From Pedobacter cryoconitis (lineage in GTDB: Bacteria > Bacteroidota > Bacteroidia > Sphingobacteriales > Sphingobacteriaceae): a stretch of 42,455 nt of DNA. The stretch's first letter is position 1, and every line of letters begins with the position of its first letter. The stretch lies in contig NZ_QLLR01000005.1 of NCBI RefSeq assembly GCF_003259615.1, forward strand, positions 1 to 42,455, in the 5' to 3' direction. Shown one piece after another: positions 34,221 through 42,455 of the stretch. A program made the translations under genes and the position numbers. The notes beneath the pieces were generated by a model. That model was not told the DNA's origin, did no database searches, and was given only the letters and a program-made list of their open reading frames with translations.

Positions 34221-35288
34221 ATGAGACATAATTTTGGAGCAGGCCCCTGTATTTTACCTCAGGAAGTGTTTAGACAGGCATCACAAGCCGTTTTAGATTT
34301 TAAGGATGGGTTATCGATTTTAGAGATTTCCCACCGTACACCAGAGTTCGAGGCCGTATTAGCTGAAGCTGTTAAGTTGGTTAAAGAGTTGTTAAATGTA
34401 CCGGAAGGATACTCCGTTTTATTCTTACAAGGTGGTGCAAGTTTGCAGTTTGCAATGGTTCCTATGAACCTGTTAAGTGAAGGACAGACAGCAAGTTACC
34501 TGGAGACTGGTGTATGGGCTAACAAAGCTATTAAAGAAGTGAAAAACTTTGGTACTGCGAATATCGTGGCTTCATCGAAAGACGCTAACTTTAACTATGT
34601 GCCTAAGGGATATTCAATTCCTGAGGACAGTGCATATTTCCACTGTACTTCGAATAACACGATTTATGGAACTGAAATGTTCAGCTTGCCTGAAACTAAG
34701 GTACCGGTTGTGTGCGATATGTCTTCAGACATTATGAGCAGGGTGATCGACGTTTCACAATACGATTTGATCTATGCTGGTTCACAAAAAAATATTGGCC
34801 CGGCTGGTTCAGTTTTAGTCATTGTTAAGGATGAGATTTTAGGTAAAACAACCAATAAAATCCCTTCTATGTTAGATTATAAAGTACATATAGAAGGTGG
34901 TTCTATGTACAATACGCCTCCTGTTTTCGCGATCTATGTAGCGATGTTAAACTTAAGATGGTTAAAATCTAAGGGTGGTGTTGCTGAGATTGAAAAAGAA
35001 AATATTGCGAAAGCGAATGCTTTATATATGGAGATTGACAGAAATCCGTTATTTAAAGGGACTGCTGTAGTAGAAGATCGTTCAAGAATGAATATCTGTT
35101 TCGTGATGGAAAATCCTGAACTGGAGAAACCATTCCTGAAATTCGTAGAAGAGAATGATATTGAAGGTCTTAAAGGACATAGAAGTGTAGGTGGGTTCAG
35201 AGCTTCTATTTACAATGCGTTACCAATAACAAGTGTACACAGACTAGTGGAATTGATGCAGGTTTTTGCAGAGAAACACCAAAAATAA
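34221..35288 (+). CDS. serC: Phosphoserine aminotransferase
   Basis: A 355-residue PLP-dependent enzyme. It makes 3-phosphoserine from phosphohydroxypyruvate with glutamate. Seen: the start MRHNFGAGPCILPQEVF, the LQGGASLQFAMVPMNLL motif (69-86), and the PLP lysine Lys190 in YAGSQKNIGPAG. It is followed by serA (6-bp gap) and DUF1015, giving a compact serine-biosynthesis unit common in Bacteroidota. Confidence 0.97.
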   Translation: MRHNFGAGPCILPQEVFRQASQAVLDFKDGLSILEISHRTPEFEAVLAEAVKLVKELLNVPEGYSVLFLQGGASLQFAMVPMNLLSEGQTASYLETGVWANKAIKEVKNFGTANIVASSKDANFNYVPKGYSIPEDSAYFHCTSNNTIYGTEMFSLPETKVPVVCDMSSDIMSRVIDVSQYDLIYAGSQKNIGPAGSVLVIVKDEILGKTTNKIPSMLDYKVHIEGGSMYNTPPVFAIYVAMLNLRWLKSKGGVAEIEKENIAKANALYMEIDRNPLFKGTAVVEDRSRMNICFVMENPELEKPFLKFVEENDIEGLKGHRSVGGFRASIYNALPITSVHRLVELMQVFAEKHQK

Positions 35289-35294
35289 AATTTA

Positions 35295-36245
35295 ATGATT
35301 AAGATACTTGCAAACGATGGGATCGATCCTATCGGAAAACGATTATTAGAAGAAGCCGGTTTTATTGTAGATACAGAAACTGTTGCTCAGGATAAACTGA
35401 TTGAAGCCCTTCAGAATTATGATGCAATTACGGTAAGAAGCGCAACGAAAGTTCGTAAAGACGTAATTGATGCTTGCCCGAATTTGAAGTTAATTGGCAG
35501 AGGTGGAGTAGGGATGGACAATATTGATGTTGATTATGCACGTGAACAAGGTCGTGCGGTAGTGAATACGCCTGCTGCTTCCTCTTTGTCTGTTGCAGAA
35601 CTGGTTTTTGCACATTTATTTACTGGTATTCGTTTTTTACAGGATGCTAACCGTAAAATGCCTGTTGAGGGTGCTACGGGTTTCAATAAACTGAAAAAGG
35701 ATTACGCGAAAGGTACTGAGCTTAGAGGTAAAACTTTAGGGATCATTGGTTTTGGCAGAATCGGAAGAGAGACAGCTACTTTAGCTTTAGGCTTGGGTAT
35801 GAATGTACTGGCTTACGATCTTTATCCTTTTGATGGTAAGTTAACGTTGAAGTTTCAGGGTGATTTAAGCCTTGATATTCCTGTTAAAACAGTAAGTCTG
35901 GAAGAAGTGATTAAAAACAGTGATTTCATCACTTTACATACGCCTTTTGCTGACCGTCCTATATTAGGTGCTGCTGAGTTCGATTTAATGAAACCAGGAG
36001 TTGGTGTAGTGAACTGTTCAAGAGGTGGTACAATTGATGAGCAGGCGCTGATCAATGCGTTAGACAGCGCTAAAGTTGCTTTTGCAGGTTTAGATGTGTT
36101 TGACAATGAGCCTACTCCTTTGGATGCTATTTTAAAACATGCTAAGATTTCGTTAACACCGCATATTGGTGCTGCAACAAACGAAGCACAGGAGCGTATT
36201 GGTGAAGAGTTAGCTTCATTGATTATCGCACATTTTAAAAAATAA
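35295..36245 (+). CDS. serA: D-3-phosphoglycerate dehydrogenase, short form
   Basis: A 316-residue 2-hydroxyacid dehydrogenase. NAD-binding GFGRIG at 152-157; the catalytic set Arg243 (CSRGG), Glu272 (NEP) and His290 (TPHIGAAT). It oxidises 3-phosphoglycerate, the first step of serine synthesis. No C-terminal ACT domain is present, so serine feedback through that domain is not possible. The length is normal for the short type and not a truncation, because the frame ends naturally. Fits between serC and DUF1015. Confidence 0.95.
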   Translation: MIKILANDGIDPIGKRLLEEAGFIVDTETVAQDKLIEALQNYDAITVRSATKVRKDVIDACPNLKLIGRGGVGMDNIDVDYAREQGRAVVNTPAASSLSVAELVFAHLFTGIRFLQDANRKMPVEGATGFNKLKKDYAKGTELRGKTLGIIGFGRIGRETATLALGLGMNVLAYDLYPFDGKLTLKFQGDLSLDIPVKTVSLEEVIKNSDFITLHTPFADRPILGAAEFDLMKPGVGVVNCSRGGTIDEQALINALDSAKVAFAGLDVFDNEPTPLDAILKHAKISLTPHIGAATNEAQERIGEELASLIIAHFKK

Positions 36246-36321
36246 TTATTAAAAGAGGAAAATAAGTTAAATGGTTTGGGGATTTGATTATATTCGCCCC
36301 AAACCAAATAACACCTGTTTC

Positions 36322-37512
36322 ATGCCTTTAGTAAAGCCTTTTTCAGCGCTTATCCCTGCTGCACATTTGCAGTCTTCTGTGGTCACACGGCCCCTTGAGT
36401 ATTACAGTACAGGTGAGGCCAGATTAATCGCCTCGGAAAACAATTACAGCTTTCTTCATTTAATCAGTCCGGCTTTGGATCATGCTTATCTGCGTGATAC
36501 GAACCAGGAACTGATCTTCCGTAAGATTGCTGAAAACTTCGATTCTTTCTTGAATGGTAAGGTACTGGTCCCGGTTAACCGTCCTTGTTATTATATTTAT
36601 CAGGTTACCTGTAATGGGTTTACGCAGAAAGGTTTATGGACTTTAAGTGATGTGCAGAGTTATCTGGATGGAAGTATTAAAAAGCATGAGCTGACGGTAG
36701 AACGGAGGGAGAAACAGCTGGCTGATTATCTGCACCATACCGGGCTGGACGCGAACCCGGTCCTGATTACTTATCATCCGGTAAAGGCTATTGATGAGGT
36801 GATTGCAAAGTATATTCAGGAGCTTCCGGTAATTGATTTTACATTTACTGATCTTACCGGACATAAAGTGTGGCTGATTGATGACCAGGAGGCTATTGAT
36901 TTAATTACCAGTGAGATCGCAAAAATAGATGCTGTATATATTGCTGATGGTCATCATCGTGCGGCAGCGATGTCAAAGATGGATTATTTCTCTACGGTAT
37001 TTATGAATACGGACGAAATCAGGGTATTACAGTTCAACAGGCTGGTCAGAGATTTAAATGGATTAACGCCTGCAGGTTTTCTATCCGGACTGGAACATGC
37101 TTTTACGCTTGAAAAATCTGATGAACCTGTTGATCCGGATCAGTTACACAGGATTGGAATGTACCTGGATAAACAGTGGTATATTTTATCTCCAAAGTCT
37201 GCTGCTTATGATGCGAATGATCCCGTAGAGTTACTGGATGTCAGTATTTTGCAGAATCAGCTGTTAGGCCCGATATTAGGGATTGATGATCCGCGTACAA
37301 ATGCCAGGGTGACTTTTGAAGGGGGGATTACACCTTTAGCGGACCTGCAAAAAATGGTAGATAACAGCCTTTATGCAGTGGTATTTACCTTGTTTGCAGT
37401 TTCTGTAGAACAGATTATCAATGTAGCGGATGCGAATAAGACTATGCCTCCAAAGTCTACGTGGATAGAGCCTAAGTTCCTGGTTGGTATGCTCACTAAT
37501 TATTGCATTTAA
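36322..37512 (+). CDS. DUF1015 family protein
   Basis: A 396-residue protein starting at ATG 36322 (MPLVKPFSALIP), the family's usual N-terminus. An upstream in-frame ATG at 36271 would add 17 atypical residues. The signature ADGHHRAAAM lies near 213-222. DUF1015 proteins are thought to be serine-related enzymes in anaerobes (some members called SerK-like kinases that phosphorylate serine), and the placement after serC and serA supports a role in serine metabolism. That function is an inference from context. The last four bases overlap the convergent coiled-coil gene. Confidence 0.88.
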   Translation: MPLVKPFSALIPAAHLQSSVVTRPLEYYSTGEARLIASENNYSFLHLISPALDHAYLRDTNQELIFRKIAENFDSFLNGKVLVPVNRPCYYIYQVTCNGFTQKGLWTLSDVQSYLDGSIKKHELTVERREKQLADYLHHTGLDANPVLITYHPVKAIDEVIAKYIQELPVIDFTFTDLTGHKVWLIDDQEAIDLITSEIAKIDAVYIADGHHRAAAMSKMDYFSTVFMNTDEIRVLQFNRLVRDLNGLTPAGFLSGLEHAFTLEKSDEPVDPDQLHRIGMYLDKQWYILSPKSAAYDANDPVELLDVSILQNQLLGPILGIDDPRTNARVTFEGGITPLADLQKMVDNSLYAVVFTLFAVSVEQIINVADANKTMPPKSTWIEPKFLVGMLTNYCI

Positions 37513-38021
37513 GCTTTTTTACGGAGTTTGCTATAAAAGTAGATGCCCCCGGTAATGATAATCAGGATTAAAAAGATAATGGAATAGGTTTCTGTATTTT
37601 TTTCTGCGGCGATAGTTGTTGTTTTTGACTTCAGCTCTTCGTTCTGGTCTTGTAATTTTTTAATGGCCAGCATATAACTTTCAATGCGTTTTGCGGTATT
37701 GCCGGCATTACTTTGTACTTGTTGTACTTCCTGGTCCTTATAGTTCATTAAAACTTTAAGTTCCCTGAATATATTGTTGTCATTCAGGATAATACCGCGC
37801 AAAATTTCATTGGAATTCTTCAGGTCGTTTTTAGTCTGCAAACCGAAAATACCGGTCCTTGCACTGAGGCTTAAATCGTATTGTCCGAATTTGGCACTTC
37901 GCTCTGCAAGTAAGGCATTTATTTTTAAACGCTGCACTTGGTATGCAGAGGTGTCACTTTGTGCGGCTACGGCGTTAATAGTAATGCTTAAACAGAAAAG
38001 GAGGAGGAGAGGTCTGATCAT
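37509..38021 (-). CDS. Small membrane-anchored coiled-coil protein, unknown function
   Basis: A 170-residue protein. Residues 1-20 look like a signal peptide (MIRPLLLLFCLSITINAVAA, then a Gln). A helical, probably coiled-coil region runs about 85-140, and a C-terminal membrane helix (about 146-164) is followed by the basic tail KLRKKA. So the central part should be periplasmic, with the C-terminus in the cytoplasm. No family is recognised. It overlaps the DUF1015 stop by 4 bp and is convergent with it. Probably its own unit, or read from the SAM hydrolase gene upstream on the same strand. Confidence 0.8.
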   Translation of the reverse strand: MIRPLLLLFCLSITINAVAAQSDTSAYQVQRLKINALLAERSAKFGQYDLSLSARTGIFGLQTKNDLKNSNEILRGIILNDNNIFRELKVLMNYKDQEVQQVQSNAGNTAKRIESYMLAIKKLQDQNEELKSKTTTIAAEKNTETYSIIFLILIIITGGIYFYSKLRKKA

Positions 38022-38112
38022 AATGTGTTATTTTGGTGTATAAAGCAAAATCTGTGCCTTATACTGATTTATAAAAGGGATTTCTGCTGATTCAGCTGGA
38101 TTTTAACCTGGC

Positions 38113-38892
38113 CTAAGGATGAAACTGGATACGGACGATGTCTCCCAGGTGTAAACCGAGCAGTCCGCTTGCTTTGCCTTTGTTAATGGCGATTTCCAAA
38201 TGGTTACTGATCCCGAAAAGGCATAATTTCTCACCTTCTGAAACTTCATTGTAGTGCCAGCTGAGCTGGGTTATGGTTTCACTCTTTCGGAAAAATAAGG
38301 TGAAGTCCCTGTTGCGCTGGATCTTGGTAAATAATTCTTTAGTGATATTGGTAATCACATTGCAGAAGGTATCGATATAAATGACACTTCCTCTGATCAT
38401 ATCTTGTTCGATGACCGGGTTCAGCAGCATTTTTTCTTCAATATTTGCTGTTGGTAAGCCAATGTCTTTCAGCTTTCCGCCTTTGGCAAGGTGAATGGCT
38501 GCTTTGACAAAAATATCAACGAGGGGGAAGTGCAGGTATTTCAAATCCTGCATAATATTCAGTTCTACAACTTCATCGGGCTTCCCGTCAAATAGCAGAG
38601 AAAAAATCCCGTTATCAGCACCGACAAAATAATGATCGTGATATTTTAACCCGATATATTTTGTATTTTCACTGAACACAGAATCTATACCTATCAGATG
38701 CACAGTACCTTTAGGAAAATAGTGGTAAACATTCTTTAAAACAAAGGCTGCGTAAGAGATATTGAAGGATGGGACTTCATGGGTAATATCAACAATAGTA
38801 GCTGTAGGCAAGATCGTCAGGATACTGCCTTTGAGGGCAGCCTGATAAAAATCTTTGGATCCTAAATCTGTTGTTAAAGTGATAATGGCCAT
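38113..38892 (-). CDS. SAM hydrolase/SAM-dependent halogenase-like family protein (DUF62)
   Basis: A 259-residue protein. The start MAIITLTTDLGSKDFYQAAL with ITHEVPSFNI, then FVGADNGIFSLLF and the C-terminal barrel, match the DUF62 family, whose characterised members hydrolyse S-adenosylmethionine to adenosine and methionine (SAM hydroxide adenosyltransferase). The halogenase branch of the same fold is much rarer, and this length and the Asp-rich N-terminus fit the hydrolase group. Its biological role is unknown. A single gene divergent from phoH. Confidence 0.92.
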   Translation of the reverse strand: MAIITLTTDLGSKDFYQAALKGSILTILPTATIVDITHEVPSFNISYAAFVLKNVYHYFPKGTVHLIGIDSVFSENTKYIGLKYHDHYFVGADNGIFSLLFDGKPDEVVELNIMQDLKYLHFPLVDIFVKAAIHLAKGGKLKDIGLPTANIEEKMLLNPVIEQDMIRGSVIYIDTFCNVITNITKELFTKIQRNRDFTLFFRKSETITQLSWHYNEVSEGEKLCLFGISNHLEIAINKGKASGLLGLHLGDIVRIQFHP

Positions 38893-38993
38893 TAAAAATT
38901 GAATATTTATTCTTATTCTTGCGTATGCGGTAAAGCGCTACAAATATTCAACTTTTATATCAAAATATACACTCCTATCTAAAAAACAATATT

Positions 38994-39965
38994 TTGAACG
39001 AACTAAAACTAACATTAGAAACAGTAGATCCGGTACAATTCTGGGGTGCGAACAACGAGCATTATGAGTTGATCAAACACGCATTTCCTAAACTGAAAGT
39101 TGTTGCCAGAGGCAACGAGGTTAAGGTGTTAGGTGATGAAGGTGAGCAAAAACTCTTTGAAAAAAAGTTTGGTAAATTGATTGGTCACCTGGAGCAATAT
39201 GGCTCTTTAAGCCCGGGTGATATTGAATCAATTTTAGCGTTTAAATATAACGCTGAGGCTTACGGTGCGGATGCTGCACCGGAAAAAGTGAATGGTGGTG
39301 GCGGTGGAGAAGTCATTGTATTCGGGAATAGCGGTATGATGATCAAAGCCCGAACGGCTAATCAGCGCAGAATGGTTGACAGTATCGTGAAAAACGATGT
39401 GCTTTTTGCTATCGGCCCTGCGGGGACGGGAAAAACGTACACGGCGGTAGCGCTTGCTGTAAGAGCATTGAAAAATAAAGAGATTAAAAGAATTATCCTG
39501 ACCAGGCCGGCTGTAGAGGCTGGAGAGAGCTTAGGCTTTTTACCTGGTGATTTAAAAGAAAAAGTAGATCCTTATCTTCGCCCGCTGTATGATGCGCTTG
39601 ATGATATGATCCCGGCAGAAAAGCTGAAGTTGTATTTAGAGAACAGAACGATTGAAATTGCACCGCTTGCGTTTATGCGCGGCCGTACTTTGGATAATTG
39701 TTTCGTAATTTTGGACGAGGCACAGAATTCAACGGATTTACAGTTGAAAATGTTCTTAACGCGTATGGGGCCTTCTGCGAAATTTATCGTAACTGGTGAT
39801 GTAACGCAGATCGATTTGCCTAAGAAACAAATGTCAGGGTTACATAATGCTTTGCGTATTCTGGATGATATTCCGGGTATTGAAATCATTTACCTGACGG
39901 GGGAGGATGTGGTAAGGCATAAGCTGGTGAAAAGGATTTTGAAGGCGTACGGAGATATACAGTAA
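38994..39965 (+). CDS. phoH: PhoH-like ATPase
   Basis: A 323-residue P-loop protein. Walker A GPAGTGKT (141-148), Walker B ILDEAQN (239-245), and the family segment RPAVEAGESLGFLPGDLKEK. The N-terminal 100 residues hold a small KH-like domain ending in a Gly-rich linker (NGGGGGE). The start codon is TTG 38994; no ATG is available in frame until residue 115. PhoH-like proteins are often linked to RNA turnover or ribosome work (near ybeY in many genomes) but their exact job is not settled. Confidence 0.93.
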   Translation: MNELKLTLETVDPVQFWGANNEHYELIKHAFPKLKVVARGNEVKVLGDEGEQKLFEKKFGKLIGHLEQYGSLSPGDIESILAFKYNAEAYGADAAPEKVNGGGGGEVIVFGNSGMMIKARTANQRRMVDSIVKNDVLFAIGPAGTGKTYTAVALAVRALKNKEIKRIILTRPAVEAGESLGFLPGDLKEKVDPYLRPLYDALDDMIPAEKLKLYLENRTIEIAPLAFMRGRTLDNCFVILDEAQNSTDLQLKMFLTRMGPSAKFIVTGDVTQIDLPKKQMSGLHNALRILDDIPGIEIIYLTGEDVVRHKLVKRILKAYGDIQ

Positions 39966-40000
39966 TTTATAAACAATAATTGATGTGATCCATCAACAAC

Positions 40001-40945
40001 ATGAAAGCAATAAAAGAAACAAATTTTAATTTTCCTAAACAGAGTAGTTTTTACAAGGGTAAGGTGCGTGATGTATATACTATTGATCATCGTTTGATGG
40101 CCATGGTAGTGACTGACAGGATTTCTGCATTTGATGTGGTTTTACCTGAGGCTATTCCTTTCAAGGGTCAGGTGTTAAATCAGATCGGCGCTAAATTTTT
40201 AAAGGCAACAGCGGATATTGTTCAGAATTGGGTGATCGCTGTACCGGATGAAATGGTGACGATTGGTCGCATTTGTGAGCCTTTTAAGGTAGAAATGGTG
40301 ATCAGGGGTTATCTTGCCGGTCATGCGTGGAGAGAGTATAGTGCGGGTAAAAGAAGTGTGTGCGGTGTAGCGCTTCCGGATGGTTTAAAGGAGAATGATA
40401 AATTGCCTCAGCCTATCATTACGCCAACAACTAAAGCGTCTGTTGGGCATGATGAGGATATTTCCAGAGCGGATATTTTAGCAAAGGGGATTGTTTCTAT
40501 TATTGATTATGATCAGTTGGAGAATTATACTTATGCTTTGTATAAAAGAGGAACTGAAATGGCTGCAGAGCGTGGTTTGATCCTGGTAGATACTAAATAT
40601 GAGTTTGGTAAGGTTGGGGAGGAAATTTACCTGATTGATGAGATTCATACGCCGGATTCTTCGCGTTATTTTTATGCGGAGGGTTATGAGGAGCGTCAGG
40701 CGGAAAATACGCCACAGAAACAGCTTTCTAAGGAGTTTGTACGCAAGTGGTTAATTGAAAATGGTTTTCAGGGTAAGGATGGACAGGAAATTCCGGTCAT
40801 GACTCCTGAGATCATTGCTTCTATTTCAGAGCGTTATATTGAGTTGTATGAGCAGATTACTGGTGATCGTTTTGTAAAGAATGAGCAGGATGATATTCTG
40901 AACAGAATTGAGCAGAATGTTTTAGGAAGTCTGTTGTCGAATTAA
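40001..40945 (+). CDS. purC: Phosphoribosylaminoimidazolesuccinocarboxamide synthase
   Basis: A 314-residue SAICAR synthase, step of purine synthesis joining CAIR and aspartate with ATP. Seen: [20 protein letters not shown] near 20-38, [32 protein letters not shown], and [10 protein letters not shown]. The length fits the longer yeast-like type rather than the short E. coli type. It lies 36 bp after phoH, is followed by a STAS protein, and is probably co-transcribed with them. Confidence 0.97.
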   Translation: MKAIKETNFNFPKQSSFYKGKVRDVYTIDHRLMAMVVTDRISAFDVVLPEAIPFKGQVLNQIGAKFLKATADIVQNWVIAVPDEMVTIGRICEPFKVEMVIRGYLAGHAWREYSAGKRSVCGVALPDGLKENDKLPQPIITPTTKASVGHDEDISRADILAKGIVSIIDYDQLENYTYALYKRGTEMAAERGLILVDTKYEFGKVGEEIYLIDEIHTPDSSRYFYAEGYEERQAENTPQKQLSKEFVRKWLIENGFQGKDGQEIPVMTPEIIASISERYIELYEQITGDRFVKNEQDDILNRIEQNVLGSLLSN

Positions 40946-40970
40946 ATGCTTAATTTGTTATCTTAAAAAA

Positions 40971-40977
40971 GGGGGAT
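40971..40977 (+). promoter_or_regulatory. Unusually strong Shine-Dalgarno-like sequence of the STAS gene
   Basis: GGGGGAT lies 3-9 bp before the ATG at 40981, following a run of A. Most genes in this window lack any such purine-rich signal, as is usual for Bacteroidota, so it stands out. Confidence 0.4.
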
Positions 40978-40980
40978 ATT

Positions 40981-41370
40981 ATGAAATTTTCAGTAGATAA
41001 ACACGAAAAGTATGTGGCAATCAGGTTGGATGAAAGTAGTCTGACTGCTGAGAATACGCCGGGATTAAAATCCGAATTCATTTTGTTGAATGCTGAGGGC
41101 TATTGTAATATCGTCCTGGACTTATCGATGGTCAGTGATTGTGATGATTCACAGGATCTGAGCTGTCTTTTAGTCGGAAACAGGCTTTGCAAAAAGGCAA
41201 ATGGGTTATTCCTGGTAACGGGGGTAACGGAGTGTATTGCCAGGTTATTGGAAATGTCGTCTATTGACCAGTCATTAAACATCGTGGGCAACCTGGATGA
41301 GGCGGAAGATTTGATCTTCATGGAAGAGATAGAGAAGGAATTACTAGGGAGCTTTGATCAGGAAAATTAA
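40981..41370 (+). CDS. STAS-domain protein (anti-sigma factor antagonist-like)
   Basis: A 129-residue single STAS domain. The region before the usual phospho-site reads IVLDLSMVSDCDDSQDLSCL. The canonical DSSGL is DSQDL here (Ser57 kept, Ser and Gly replaced by Gln and Asp), so it departs from classical SpoIIAA-type proteins. Such domains bind anti-sigma kinases or partner proteins; no kinase is seen in the window. The last base is shared with the start of rnz (TAATG overlap), so the two are translationally coupled. Confidence 0.88.
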   Translation: MKFSVDKHEKYVAIRLDESSLTAENTPGLKSEFILLNAEGYCNIVLDLSMVSDCDDSQDLSCLLVGNRLCKKANGLFLVTGVTECIARLLEMSSIDQSLNIVGNLDEAEDLIFMEEIEKELLGSFDQEN

Positions 41371-42281
41371 TGAAGTTTGAGGTTACCATTTTAGGAAGTA
41401 GTTCTGCTACTCCTGTTTTTAATAGAAATCCGTCAGCACAGCTTTTAAATTGTAAGGATAAGTTTTATTTGATTGATTGTGGTGAGGGTACTCAGCAGCA
41501 GTTAATCAGGTTTGGTTTTAAGGCGAGCAAGATTGATGTCGCTTTTATCAGTCATCTTCATGGTGATCATTATTTTGGTTTGATTGGTTTGCTTTCGACA
41601 ATGAATTTGAATGGTCGTATTAAGCCTTTCCAGATTTTTGCTCCGGCAGCTTTAATGGAGATCCTGGAGATTCAGTTCAGGTATTCTGAAACGAATTTAA
41701 GGTTCGATATTGAGTTTTGTCCGATTGTAGCGGATGTACCGAGAGTGATTTTTCAGAACCAGGATTTGACGGTAGAGACAATTGTGCTGAATCACAGGAT
41801 TCCGTGTACGGGGTTCAAGTTTACGGAGAAAAAGAGGTTACGTAAGGTGTTAGTGGATAAGCTGGAGGCTGCAAATATTTCTCCGGATTATTATCAGTTG
41901 TTGAAGAAGGGTTTGGATTTGACTTTGCCTGGTGGTGAGGTGATTTTGAATGCTGATTATACGATTGATTCTGATACGCCGAAAAGTTATTGTTATTGTT
42001 CGGATACGATGGCGGATGGGAGTTATCTGGAGAGTATCCGGGGGTGTACGATGTTGTATCATGAGGCAACGTTTATGGACGATTTGCTGGAAAGGGCGAA
42101 TGTGACGCATCATACGACGGCTTTACAGGCGGGTTTGGTGGCGAAGGAGGTTGGCGCTGGTCAGTTGATTATCGGACATTTTTCTTCGAGGTATAAGGCG
42201 TTATTGCCGTTGTTAGAGGAGGCACAGGGGGTTTTTGAAAATACATCTTTAGCTTTAGAAGGGGTTACATTCACCGTTTAG
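41370..42281 (+). CDS. rnz: Ribonuclease Z
   Basis: A 303-residue metallo-beta-lactamase-fold RNase that cuts the 3' trailer of tRNA precursors. Seen: the zinc motif HLHGDH with His62, His64, Asp66 and His67, GGTQQQL-like EGTQQQL, the later Asp and His in YCSDT and HEATF, and IGHFSSRY near the end. The tRNA-Ser in this window carries an encoded CCA, which in many species is not an RNase Z substrate. It is translationally coupled to the STAS gene. Confidence 0.95.
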   Translation: MKFEVTILGSSSATPVFNRNPSAQLLNCKDKFYLIDCGEGTQQQLIRFGFKASKIDVAFISHLHGDHYFGLIGLLSTMNLNGRIKPFQIFAPAALMEILEIQFRYSETNLRFDIEFCPIVADVPRVIFQNQDLTVETIVLNHRIPCTGFKFTEKKRLRKVLVDKLEAANISPDYYQLLKKGLDLTLPGGEVILNADYTIDSDTPKSYCYCSDTMADGSYLESIRGCTMLYHEATFMDDLLERANVTHHTTALQAGLVAKEVGAGQLIIGHFSSRYKALLPLLEEAQGVFENTSLALEGVTFTV

Positions 42282-42295
42282 CTGGTTTCTGGAGG

Positions 42296-42378
42296 AAAAA
42301 AAAGGAAGGGTAGCATGTCCTGACGGAATTCATGAAGAATGAATCATTGTCAGGACATACTACACCTTCCTTTTTTTT
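42296..42378. terminator. Very long hairpin after rnz
   Basis: An 83-nt inverted repeat. Outer arms A8GGAAGG (42296-42309) pair with 42365-42378, GTAG (42310-42313) with 42360-42363, ATGTCCTGAC (42315-42324) with 42349-42358, and the loop holds a further 6-bp stem (42328-42333 with 42339-42344). A run of T closes it. It is probably a bidirectional terminator, but its arm length of about 34 bp is unusual. Confidence 0.75.
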
Positions 42379-42382
42379 TACC

Positions 42383-42455
42383 ATGAAAATCAGTAAAGGT
42401 TCATTTCATTTGGGCATGATGCAGAAAATAAAAGAAACTTGTTTGGTGCAGAAAA
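42383..42455 (+). CDS. Possible gene start, cut by the window edge
   Basis: From ATG 42383 the frame is open to the window end and gives MKISKGSFHLGMMQKIKE and a few more residues. Only 24 codons are visible, so no family can be assigned. It begins 5 bp after the long hairpin, which would make the hairpin part of its leader. Confidence 0.3.
   Translation, partial: MKISKGSFHLGMMQKIKETCLVQK

Noticed and set aside
35295..36245. serA as a gene truncated by loss of its ACT domain.
   Set aside because: Short forms without ACT are common, all catalytic residues are present, and the frame ends naturally before the next gene.
36271..36321. An upstream ATG that would lengthen the DUF1015 protein by 17 residues.
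   Set aside because: The family starts at MPLVKPF; the extra segment has no family character.
41821..42113. Long open readings on the minus strand inside rnz, rich in Pro, Asn, Tyr or Ile, Arg.
   Set aside because: They are opposite to a well-conserved RNase Z frame with all metal ligands, and their repetitive composition reflects the codon use of the sense strand.

Overview
The window looks like chromosomal DNA of a Bacteroidota member of the family Sphingobacteriaceae, most likely Pedobacter or a close relative. This rests on visibly AT-rich DNA, mostly absent Shine-Dalgarno sequences, promoter elements of the TAnnTTTG type, LytTR and FtsX-like families, a serC-serA-DUF1015 cluster, and protein sequences typical of that family. 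The genus is inferred; no database was searched.

Left accessory part (1-16590). The window opens in the last codons of an IS3-family transposase. Then come an SDR oxidoreductase divergent from a HxlR regulator across an array of GTAAC boxes, a complete bacteriophytochrome histidine kinase, a second SDR with a Crp-like regulator, and a divergent aldo/keto reductase-SDR-AraC operon. A decayed SRPBCC-like fragment follows. A minus-strand operon encodes a membrane acyltransferase, a LytS-type sensor kinase and a LytTR response regulator. From 11.6 to 16.6 kb gene density falls. This stretch holds an orphan gene remnant, a 10-bp tandem repeat in front of a truncated small gene, a crotonase, a gamma-glutamylcyclotransferase-like gene, remnants of IS3 and probably IS256 transposases, an alpha/beta hydrolase, a 40-bp direct repeat at 14518 and 16413, and an inverted repeat near the 3' end of tRNA-Ser(UGA). 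I read it as an insertion hot spot with eroded mobile DNA.

Right core part (16592-42455). The genes are dense and conserved. A minus-strand envelope operon (PASTA protein, MltG, thioesterase, YihY/BrkB) is divergent from ddl, a Crp-like regulator and a DUF983 gene, so both arms of the 20.1-kb promoter region include peptidoglycan genes. Next is an export pair (C39-peptidase ABC transporter plus HlyD adaptor) with no recognised substrate or maturase, convergent with a MATE pump. Then come a thioesterase, rpsO-pnp, a large FtsX-like permease, rpe, the serine genes serC-serA-DUF1015, a small membrane-anchored coiled-coil protein, a SAM hydrolase-like protein, PhoH, purC, a STAS protein and ribonuclease Z. 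The window ends in a very long hairpin and the first codons of a possible further gene.

No CRISPR array, prophage, toxin-antitoxin or restriction system is visible. The least explained items are the GTAAC operator array, the decamer repeat before the truncated gene, the degraded region beside the tRNA, the orphan C39 exporter and the terminal 83-nt hairpin.
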